Shown: positions 1 through 5,582 of the stretch, in pieces
Position numbering within the stretch: position 1 is the stretch's first letter
How the letters are laid out: the number at the start of each line of letters is the position of its first letter
Source: Actinomycetes bacterium
GTDB lineage: Bacteria; Actinomycetota; Acidimicrobiia; Acidimicrobiales; Microtrichaceae
Reading direction: 5' to 3'
Length of the DNA stretch: 6,185 bases
Assembly (NCBI GenBank): GCA_023437745.1
Contig: JAEZFI010000115.1
Location: 1 to 6,185 of the forward strand
The notes under the pieces: generated by a model
The model's database searches: none
Told to the model about the DNA's origin: nothing
The model's input: the letters and a program-made list of their open reading frames with translations, nothing else
Made by a program: the position numbers and the translations under genes

Positions 1-1
1 G

Positions 2-163
2 GCCGGCGTGATCTTCCGGCTGGTGTACGAGGAGGCCCCGGAGCGGGGCCTGGCGAACGCCGCCCTGACCACGGTCACCGGGATCTTCCGGGGGCCCGGC
101 GACTACGTGGGTGCCCGCGTGCGGGACCGGGGCGCCACGGTGGGAGCGCTCACCTGCGCACCG
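2..163 (+). pseudogene. Broken fragment of a sugar ABC transporter permease (AglF/MalF-like), truncated at both ends
   Basis: Read from base 2 on the plus strand, this stretch gives a protein piece beginning AGVIFRLVYEEAPERGLANA. It resembles the segment of MalF/AglF-type sugar permeases with the pattern G-x-I-W/F-R-x-x-Y-(several residues)-G-L-x-N, followed by a loop containing GDYVGARVRD that I associate with actinobacterial alpha-glucoside permeases; this is recognition from memory, not a search. Codon use supports coding: of the 47 codons from 2 to 142, all but one (ggt) end in G or C. After about base 143 this bias breaks down (gga, gca, cta, gta) and the frame runs without a stop into the antisense of the neighbouring binding-protein gene. 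So the gene has no natural 3' end here, and its 5' end is beyond the window. A permease for the adjacent importer would be expected on the minus strand, so this piece appears inverted. Coding is likely, the family assignment moderate, and the exact right boundary (roughly 143-163) uncertain. Confidence 0.55.
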
Positions 164-1489
164 CTACTGGTACGCCGCGGCGGCCGACGTCTCCAACGCG
201 GTGGCGGCGGCGTTGGCGTCGGTCGGGTTCGCCAGGAAGTCCTGCAACGCCTTCCACATGCCCTGAGCCGGAGTGCCACCGAACGCGGAGGGGACGAGGT
301 CCGAGAGGTCGAACCGGAAGGTCTCGGCGTTGACCATCTCCTCCGCCGACCGCCTGCCGATGTCGTCGGGGTAGACGTCGAGGTTCACGTCCTTGTTGGG
401 AGAGGTGAAGCCTCCGCGGGCCGCCCAGATCTCGGCCGCCTCCGGCGATGCGAGGTAGGCGATGAACTGCTTGGCTGCGTCGCTCTGCGTCATGAGCACT
501 GCGACGTCGCCACCGCCCACCACCATCGGCGCCGAGTCGTCGACCGCCGGGAAGGGGAAGAAGTCGGCGTCCTCGCCGAGCTTGGCGTCCGTCTCGTCGG
601 TGATCGTCCCGGCGACGAAGTCGCCCTCGAACACCATGGCGGCGTCACCCCCGAAGACCGTGGTCACGGACTCGGGGAAGGTCATGTTCGCGTAGCCCGG
701 CGCCAGGAGGTCGGTCTGCGACCAGAGGTCTCCGAGCTTCTGCAACGCCCCGACGACGGACGGGTCCGTCCACGGGATCTCGTGCTTCACGAGCTGGTCG
801 TACTTCTCCGGGCCGGCCATGCGCAGGTAGACGTTCTCGAACCAGTCGGTCAACGTCCAGCCGTCACCGCCGGCCACGGCGAGCGGCGTGACACCCGAGT
901 CACGGATCGTCGACGCCGCGCTCAGCAGGGCGTCCCAGTCCTTCGGGGGCTCCACGCCGGCGTCGTCGAACACGCCGGGGCGGTACCAGAACGTCGACTT
1001 GTTGGCCGCCTTGAACCACACCCCGTACAAGGTGTCGTCCACCGTGCCGAGCGTCCGCCAGTCCTTCGAGTAGTGCTCGTCGACCGCGTCGCCCGCCACG
1101 TCCTCGATCGGCTGCAGAGCGCCGCGTGCCACGAGGTCGGACATGAGGCCGGGCTGCGGCAGGATCGCCACGTCGGGCGGGTCGTTGCCCTCGAGTCGGG
1201 TGCCCAGGACCGTGGCGATGTCGTCGCCCGTCGACGTGAAGGTGACCGTGGCTCCGGTGTCCTTCTCGAACTTGCTCATCACCTCCTCGAAGCTGTCCTG
1301 CTCCGCGCCGCTCCAGACCGCCGCGACCTCGATCGTCTGACCGGCGAGGTCGCCACCGCCCCCGTCGCCGTTCGACGACGTCGTCCCGGTCGCGCCGTTG
1401 GCGTCCCCGCCGTCGTCGTCGCTGCAGCCCGCCGCCACCGCCGCGAACACGGCAAGCGGTGCGAGCACCTTCATCCATCGTCGTCTCAT
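164..1489 (-). CDS. Sugar ABC transporter substrate-binding lipoprotein, alpha-glucoside (AglE-like) type
   Basis: This is a 441-residue extracellular solute-binding protein (family 1) that would capture a sugar, probably an alpha-glucoside or similar oligosaccharide, outside the membrane and hand it to a CUT1 importer. Residues 1-22 form a lipoprotein signal: MRRRWMK, a hydrophobic stretch, then VAAGC with the lipidated Cys at 22. Residues 23-47 are an Asp/Gly/Ser/Thr-rich linker typical of actinobacterial lipoproteins. The two-lobed domain follows, with landmarks VAAVWSGAEQ (55-64), TSTGDDIATVLGTR (85-98), DVAILPQPGL (106-115), GVWFKAANKSTFWY (156-169) and GDGWTLTDWFEN (208-219), which I recognise from AglE-type proteins. 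The aromatic residues W158, W168 and W211 are candidate sugar-stacking residues (inference). ATG at 1489 is chosen because it gives the signal peptide and has an AGGAGG 8 bases upstream; the open frame further upstream lies inside the ATPase gene in another frame. The ATPase gene ends 16 bases upstream, so the two are co-transcribed. Substrate is not proven. Confidence 0.93.
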   Translation of the reverse strand: MRRRWMKVLAPLAVFAAVAAGCSDDDGGDANGATGTTSSNGDGGGGDLAGQTIEVAAVWSGAEQDSFEEVMSKFEKDTGATVTFTSTGDDIATVLGTRLEGNDPPDVAILPQPGLMSDLVARGALQPIEDVAGDAVDEHYSKDWRTLGTVDDTLYGVWFKAANKSTFWYRPGVFDDAGVEPPKDWDALLSAASTIRDSGVTPLAVAGGDGWTLTDWFENVYLRMAGPEKYDQLVKHEIPWTDPSVVGALQKLGDLWSQTDLLAPGYANMTFPESVTTVFGGDAAMVFEGDFVAGTITDETDAKLGEDADFFPFPAVDDSAPMVVGGGDVAVLMTQSDAAKQFIAYLASPEAAEIWAARGGFTSPNKDVNLDVYPDDIGRRSAEEMVNAETFRFDLSDLVPSAFGGTPAQGMWKALQDFLANPTDANAAATALETSAAAAYQ

Positions 1490-1497
1490 GTGGCATT

Positions 1498-1503
1498 CCT
1501 CCT
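1498..1503 (-). promoter_or_regulatory. Ribosome binding site of the sugar-binding lipoprotein
   Basis: On the minus strand AGGAGG lies 8 bases before the ATG at 1489. It sits in the 16-base gap after the ATPase stop codon (1506-1508), which fixes the lipoprotein start and supports translation as a separate cistron of the same transcript. Confidence 0.85.
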
Positions 1504-1505
1504 CG

Positions 1506-2720
1506 TCATGCGTTCCGATCCCAGAGGGCGGTTCCGGACGCGGGGTCGAAGGCGTGCAGGCGTGCGGTGTCCACGGCCAGGCGCACGGTCGAGCCCTGGC
1601 GGGCCGACGTGCGCGGGTTGAGCCGAGCGACCATCGGGGAGCGATCCGTCGACGGCACCACGCCGCTCGGGTCCGCCGCCGTGCCCGCGTCGGCGGCCAG
1701 CTCGGCCGTGTCGTCGGTCTGGAGCAAGGGGACGTCCAGGCTGAAGTGCACGAGCACGTCGGAGCCCATCGCCTCGACCAGGTCGGCCTCCACCTCGAGC
1801 GTGGCGGCGCGGTCACGGTTGCCGTCGAGGTCGGCGTCGTGGAGGTCCTCGGGACGGAGTCCGACGACGATCTCGCGGCCGTCGAGGTCCGCCAGCGCCG
1901 GCCGCGCGGCGAGGAGCGCCGGGTCGAGCGCGAGGGAGCGGCTGCCGAGCCGCACGGTCCACCCGTCGTCCTCCCGATGGAGCGTCCCGGTCAGGAGGTT
2001 CATCGCCGGCGACCCGATGAACCCGGCCACGAACAGGTTGACGGGCCGGTCGTAGAGGACCTGCGGGTGGTCGACCTGTTGGAGGACCCCTCGCCTCATG
2101 ACGGCGACCCGGTGCCCGAGCGTCATCGCCTCGGTCTGATCGTGGGTCACGTAGATCGACGTGACCCCCAGGCGGCCCTGCAGCCGGGCGATCTCGGCAC
2201 GCATGTGCACCCTGAGCTTCGCGTCGAGGTTCGACAGCGGCTCGTCCATCAGGAACGCCTGTGGCTCGCGGACGATGGCTCGACCCATCGCGACGCGCTG
2301 GCGTTGACCGCCCGAAAGGTTGCGGGGCTTCCGGTCGAGCAGGTCGCCGAGTCCCAGGACCTCAGCGGCCTCCCGCACCCGCCGCCGCGCCTCGTCCTTC
2401 GGCACCTTCCGCAGCTTCAGCCCGAAGCCGATGTTCTCGGCGACGGTGAGGTGCGGGTAGAGCGCGTAGTTCTGGAACACCATCGCCACGTCGCGGTCCC
2501 GGGACGGCATGCCGCTCACGTCCCGGTTCCCGATGAGCACACGCCCCTCCGAGATCTCCTCGAGCCCCGCCACCATCCGCAGCGCCGTCGTCTTCCCGCA
2601 GCCGGACGGCCCCACCAGGACCATCAACTCGCCGTCGCCGATCGACAGGTCGAGGGACGACACCGCGCGTGTCCCGTCCGGGTAGACCTTGGAGACGTCC
2701 TCCAACCGGACCTCGGCCAC
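1506..2720 (-). CDS. Carbohydrate ABC transporter ATP-binding protein, MsmX/UgpC/MalK type
   Basis: This 404-residue cytoplasmic ATPase would power the sugar importer whose binding protein is encoded just downstream. All nucleotide-binding elements are present: Walker A GPSGCGKTT (37-45), Q-loop FQNYALYPH (Q83), signature LSGGQ (135-139), Walker B FLMDE (156-160), D-loop SNLD (163-166) and H-loop VTHD (H193). After about residue 235 comes the TOBE/OB-type regulatory region usual for MalK-like ATPases, with GFIGSPAMNLL at its entry and VVGLRPEDLHDADL inside. The length is a little above the usual 360-390 because of extra Asp/Ala-rich residues in the C-terminal part. I chose GTG at 2720, giving MAEVRLEDVSKVYPDG, because AGGGGG lies 5 bases upstream and family members start close to this motif; an in-frame GTG at 2744 would add 8 uncharacteristic residues. 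No permease gene lies between this gene and the binding protein, so the membrane subunits must be elsewhere. MsmX-like ATPases can serve several importers, so the exact partner set is inferred from linkage. Confidence 0.94.
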   Translation of the reverse strand: MAEVRLEDVSKVYPDGTRAVSSLDLSIGDGELMVLVGPSGCGKTTALRMVAGLEEISEGRVLIGNRDVSGMPSRDRDVAMVFQNYALYPHLTVAENIGFGLKLRKVPKDEARRRVREAAEVLGLGDLLDRKPRNLSGGQRQRVAMGRAIVREPQAFLMDEPLSNLDAKLRVHMRAEIARLQGRLGVTSIYVTHDQTEAMTLGHRVAVMRRGVLQQVDHPQVLYDRPVNLFVAGFIGSPAMNLLTGTLHREDDGWTVRLGSRSLALDPALLAARPALADLDGREIVVGLRPEDLHDADLDGNRDRAATLEVEADLVEAMGSDVLVHFSLDVPLLQTDDTAELAADAGTAADPSGVVPSTDRSPMVARLNPRTSARQGSTVRLAVDTARLHAFDPASGTALWDRNA

Positions 2721-2828
2721 GACAACCCCCTGACCCCGGCACACGGTGTGATCCGCAGTACCCCGGGCGACCGGATCCGAAACGCGCCCGACCAGCAGGT
2801 TCGGCGGGCCCCCGGAGGAGAGGGCTCC
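2721..2828 (-). promoter_or_regulatory. Intergenic region upstream of the importer operon, candidate promoter and operator
   Basis: The 108 bases between the helicase stop and the ATPase start are long enough to hold a separate promoter for the importer genes. A short inverted repeat, CACAC-G-GTGTG (2740-2750), lies 20-30 bases upstream of the GTG, a position where a sugar-responsive repressor could block transcription; 5-base arms are too short to be persuasive. I could not identify a clean -35/-10 pair, nor a hairpin followed by a T run that would terminate helicase transcription. The separate promoter and operator are inferences from spacing. Confidence 0.3.
2726..2731 (-). promoter_or_regulatory. 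Ribosome binding site deciding the ATPase start
   Basis: On the minus strand AGGGGG lies 5 bases upstream of the GTG at 2720. The alternative in-frame GTG at 2744 has no comparable purine run at a usual distance, so this site favours the shorter protein. Confidence 0.6.
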
Positions 2829-4463
2829 TCAGCGGCGGCGGAGCCAGCGGTTGGCCTGGTCCAACCGGCGCTCCAACTCGGGGATCGTGGCCTCGCTGAC
2901 CTTCCGGATGCCCGCCAAGCGGTTGAGCTCGGCGTTGACCGCCCGATGGTCCATGCCGCTGTGGCGCACCAGCTCGCGCGCCGCCTCCGCGTTGGCGTCG
3001 CGCAGCCGACTCTTCAGCTCCCGGCGCGTGGGGCCACCGGCACCGTCGCCGCCGGCGGCGGGGCCGCCGGGGGGCGGCGGGACGACGAGGGTCAGCTCGT
3101 AGCCCTCGTCCATGGCCGCTGCGGGTGCGCCCCAGTCCTCGTCGCCGTCGTCGAACTCGGGGTGCGCCTCCGCGTGCTCGGCGACGGCCGAGATCACGGC
3201 GAAGAGCGAGAGCTGCTCGGGCTCGTCGGCCGGCCCCTGCAGGTCGTCGAGCGCTGCGGGGTCGACGAGCCGGTCGTCGTCCTCGTCGCGCTTCGCCCGC
3301 GAGTGCCGCCGGGCCTCGGCGATCCCGGCCGACCAGGTGCGGAGGCGCGGGTCGTCGGGGATGTAGAGGTACGCCTTCTGGGACCGGACGCCGGGCGTCC
3401 ACCTCACGAGGCGGCCGACCGCCTGGCGGAAGAACAGCTCCGTGGTGGTCGTCGTCGCGTAGACCCCGAGCCGGAGGCGTGGGATGTCCACCCCCTCGGA
3501 CACCATGCGGACCGCGACGATCCAGGGATCCGTGCCGGCGGCGAACCGGGCGATGCGCGACGACGCCATCGGGTCGTCCGACACCGCGATCGTCACCGGC
3601 GCACGGAACCGGGTCTCGATGAGCCGGGCGATGCCCTGGGCGTGCTCCTGGTCGGTGGCGATCACCAGGCCGGCAGCGGCCGGGTGGGTCCGGCGGATCT
3701 CGAGGAGGCGACGATGCGCCTCGGTGAGGACCGTCGGCAGCCACTCGCCGTCGAGCGACAGCGCGGTCCGGAGGCGCTGGTTGGCGAGCTGCGTCGTCAG
3801 GTCGTCCTCGAAGCTGGCGGCCACCTCGGAGCCGTCCGGCGCGACCCACTCCATCTGGCCGCCCGTTCGGGGGAAGTACACGGGCCGGACGACGCCGCCG
3901 TCAACCAGCGCGTCCCCGTAGCCGTACTCGAAGTCCGCCCGGGCCTCGTCGAAGTGGTACTCGACGAACGGGATCGCCGAGGTGTCCGACCGGAAGGGCG
4001 TCCCCGACAGGGCGAGCCGACGGCGCGCCCCCTCGAAGGCGTGGGTCACCGCCTCCCCCCAGGTCCGGTCATCGCCCGCGTGGTGGATCTCGTCGAGCAC
4101 CACGAAGGCACCGCCCGAGAGCTGCCGGAGGGCCGCCGAGCTGGTCGAGACCTGCTGGTAGGTGGTGACGATCCCGTGCATGTCGGACGGCAGCACCCCG
4201 TCCCGTGCGGCCCAGACCGGATCCAGGTGGAGGCCGAGCCGGGACGCGGCGGCGGCCCACTGGTGCTTGAGGTGCTGCGTGGGCGCCACGACCACCACTG
4301 AACGGCATTCACGTTCCGCGAGCGACTGGGCGACCGCCGTCAGGGCGAAGGTCGTCTTGCCGGCCCCCGGGGTGGCGACCGCCAGGAAATCAGGCCGTTC
4401 CAGCGCCCGAAACGTGTCGAGCGCGGTCCGCTGCCACGGTCGGAGGCGGATCGAGGTACCCAT
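2829..4463 (-). CDS. Superfamily 2 DEAH-type DNA/RNA helicase (ResIII-type ATPase)
   Basis: The 544-residue product is a soluble ATP-dependent helicase or translocase of superfamily 2, probably acting on DNA. Motifs appear in order: a Q-motif-like RPWQ (8-11), Walker A ATPGAGKTT (30-38), Ia-like VVVAPTQHLKHQW (57-69), DEIHH as Walker B (124-128), LSGTPFR as motif III (152-158), SEGVDIP as motif V (322-328) and QAVGRLVR as motif VI with its arginine fingers (347-354). Both RecA-like lobes are therefore complete. Beyond about residue 380 is an acidic, Gly/Pro-rich stretch, then a charged helical C-terminal tail of about 70 residues ending WLRRR that I cannot assign to a named domain. It may bind nucleic acid or a partner. 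ATG at 4463 is chosen because the Q motif follows immediately; its ribosome site is weak. The frame stays open upstream to about 4988, but that part is antisense to the next gene. Similar stand-alone helicases are common in actinobacteria and compare with RadD/YejH-like repair helicases. A specific pathway is not shown here. Confidence 0.93.
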   Translation of the reverse strand: MGTSIRLRPWQRTALDTFRALERPDFLAVATPGAGKTTFALTAVAQSLAERECRSVVVVAPTQHLKHQWAAAASRLGLHLDPVWAARDGVLPSDMHGIVTTYQQVSTSSAALRQLSGGAFVVLDEIHHAGDDRTWGEAVTHAFEGARRRLALSGTPFRSDTSAIPFVEYHFDEARADFEYGYGDALVDGGVVRPVYFPRTGGQMEWVAPDGSEVAASFEDDLTTQLANQRLRTALSLDGEWLPTVLTEAHRRLLEIRRTHPAAAGLVIATDQEHAQGIARLIETRFRAPVTIAVSDDPMASSRIARFAAGTDPWIVAVRMVSEGVDIPRLRLGVYATTTTTELFFRQAVGRLVRWTPGVRSQKAYLYIPDDPRLRTWSAGIAEARRHSRAKRDEDDDRLVDPAALDDLQGPADEPEQLSLFAVISAVAEHAEAHPEFDDGDEDWGAPAAAMDEGYELTLVVPPPPGGPAAGGDGAGGPTRRELKSRLRDANAEAARELVRHSGMDHRAVNAELNRLAGIRKVSEATIPELERRLDQANRWLRRR

Positions 4464-4490
4464 GCGTGGTCTCGATCTTCGCAGACGGCT

Positions 4491-4521
4491 CCCACCGGGC
4501 GGCAACCGGGGGGCCGGTGGG
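4491..4521. repeat. Inverted repeat with 8-base perfect arms
   Basis: CCCACCGG at 4491-4498 and CCGGTGGG at 4514-4521 are perfect complements separated by 15 bases. The repeat lies 28-58 bases upstream of the helicase ATG. It could be a hairpin in the helicase leader or an operator between the divergent promoters. In sequence this GC-rich, an 8-base match can also arise by chance. Confidence 0.4.
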
Positions 4522-4567
4522 GGCGGGCCAGATGTCACCTCCGGGGCTTTCTCAGCTGCGAGCACCA

Positions 4568-4584
4568 ACCGGTCGATCACCGGT
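4568..4584. repeat. Paired ACCGGT palindromes just before the M23-like gene
   Basis: ACCGGT occurs at 4568-4573 and again at 4579-4584, separated by CGATC. Because ACCGGT is self-complementary, the pair is both a direct and an inverted repeat. It ends 2 bases before the GTG at 4587, where a ribosome site would normally be. A hairpin or a bound protein here could control initiation of that gene; this is inference. Confidence 0.4.
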
Positions 4585-4586
4585 GC

Positions 4587-5582
4587 GTGACCGAGGGCGA
4601 ACGGACCGAGATCGACGCGAGACGAGGGGCCGTGCCCCCGACGTCGGCGGAGTGGCAGGGCCCCGCCCGCCACGCCGCGGTGACCGGAGGGCTGTGGCTC
4701 CTCGCGGTGAGCCTGCTCACCTCGCTGGGACGCGACGTGCCCGGATGGCTGTCGATCACGGCCGTGGTCGTCGGCGCACTGGGTGTCGTGGTCGGCGAGC
4801 TCGTGGACCCCCTCCCCCCGGTCCACGGCCGCGCGGTCCGCAGCCTCCCCCGCCCCGTCGACGGGCCCTGGGTGCCGCGGGGCGACGGCGATCGGACGCA
4901 GGTCCTGTGCCTCGCGCACCGCCGCGGCGACGGACCGTCGACGACACGACCCGCCGAGCAGTTCCCGGGGTTCGGACAGCCCGTGCACTCACCGGTGAGC
5001 GGCGAGGTGGTCGCCGCGCACCACAGCGCCCGGGACCACCGCAGCCGCGGTGGGCGGATCGCCGCCGTCGAGCACTGGTTCCGCAGCCGCCTCGGCGACA
5101 CCCTGCACTACGGCAACTACGTCGTCATCGGGACCGCGGACGGCGAGTTCCTCCTGGTGGGCCACCTCCAGCGAGGTTCCGTCACCGTCCCGATCGGGAC
5201 CCGCGTCGCGATCGGGGACCTGATCGGCCGCTGCGGCAACAGCGGGAGCAGCACCGAGCCCGGGGTGCGCATCCAGCTGATGGACCGGCGCCACGCCGCG
5301 TCGGCCCACAGCATCCCGTTCGTGCTGGACGGGCGCGTGGCCCGCTCAGCGCGCGACGTCGACGTTCCGGATGGGCTGCACCGGCCGAGCCGGCTGCCCG
5401 CGGAGGGCGCCGTGCGGCGGGAAGTCCTCGGGGTGGGCGACGCCGTCGGACCAGATCGGCAGCACGAGGGCGGAGGCGTGCTCGCCACCGCGGCCGACGA
5501 GGTGTCCGGCGCCTTCGACCACCGGGCTCTCGAAGTTCCAGAACGGATGATCGCGGCCCGGCGTGGAGATCGTGACGCGTAG
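4587..5582 (+). CDS. Membrane-anchored M23-like (lysostaphin-fold) protein with degenerate zinc site
   Basis: The 331-residue product starts with a polar N-terminus, then two hydrophobic segments, about 31-47 and 54-73, likely a membrane hairpin. After a Pro/Arg-rich linker comes a peptidase M23-type beta fold (about 105-240): FGQPVHSPVSGEVVA (129-143), HYGNYVVIG (174-182), LLVGHLQRGSV (189-199), VAIGDLIGRCGNSG (207-220). Active M23 enzymes cut peptidoglycan peptides using HxxxD, GHL and HxH histidines. Here H111-RRG-D115 could be HxxxD and H193 is retained, but the final HxH position, after GNSGSSTEP, reads G226-V-R228, so the zinc site looks broken and a non-catalytic role is likely. The GTG start has no clear ribosome site and an inverted repeat just before it; a leaderless or later start, such as GTG 4632, is possible. 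The last 78 codons are antisense to the CocE-like gene and carry no recognisable domain, so the ancestral stop was probably near 5350. Product class fairly sure; start and tail less so. Confidence 0.75.
   Translation: MTEGERTEIDARRGAVPPTSAEWQGPARHAAVTGGLWLLAVSLLTSLGRDVPGWLSITAVVVGALGVVVGELVDPLPPVHGRAVRSLPRPVDGPWVPRGDGDRTQVLCLAHRRGDGPSTTRPAEQFPGFGQPVHSPVSGEVVAAHHSARDHRSRGGRIAAVEHWFRSRLGDTLHYGNYVVIGTADGEFLLVGHLQRGSVTVPIGTRVAIGDLIGRCGNSGSSTEPGVRIQLMDRRHAASAHSIPFVLDGRVARSARDVDVPDGLHRPSRLPAEGAVRREVLGVGDAVGPDRQHEGGGVLATAADEVSGAFDHRALEVPERMIAARRGDRDA

Larger units (their letters stand above)
4464..4586. promoter_or_regulatory. Divergent intergenic region with candidate promoters for the helicase and the M23-like gene
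   Basis: These 123 bases separate two divergently transcribed genes and must hold both start regions. On the minus strand TTGCCG and GAAGAT are spaced 19 bases apart, with GAAGAT ending about 14 bases before the helicase ATG; this is at best a weak sigma-70-like pair. No convincing promoter is visible for the plus-strand gene, which also lacks a Shine-Dalgarno sequence before its GTG. Two inverted repeats within the region are listed separately. Confidence 0.45.

Noticed and set aside
164..1621. Plus-strand open frame continuing from the permease fragment through the binding-protein gene
   Set aside because: Past about base 150 the codon bias changes and the translation becomes Arg/Val/Gly-rich antisense sequence of a clear lipoprotein gene. 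Only the first part is credible coding sequence.
2790..2828. GGGCCC/CCGG-rich palindromic bases just after the helicase stop, as a terminator
   Set aside because: The complementarity is short and typical of this base composition, and no T run follows on the minus strand.
1398..4301. Very long plus-strand open frame (967 codons) antisense to the ATPase and helicase genes
   Set aside because: It lies antisense to two genes with complete, ordered family motifs, and its translation is Arg/Gly/Val/His-rich with no recognisable domain. Long stop-free antisense frames are expected at this GC content.
4464..4988. Upstream extension of the helicase frame on the minus strand
   Set aside because: It would be antisense to the M23-like gene and adds low-complexity sequence ahead of a Q motif that normally sits near the N-terminus. 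The ATG at 4463 fits the family.
4466..5575. Alternative plus-strand frame of 369 codons overlapping the M23-like gene
   Set aside because: Its translation is Arg/Pro/Gly-rich without motifs, while the overlapping frame gives transmembrane segments and an M23 fold.
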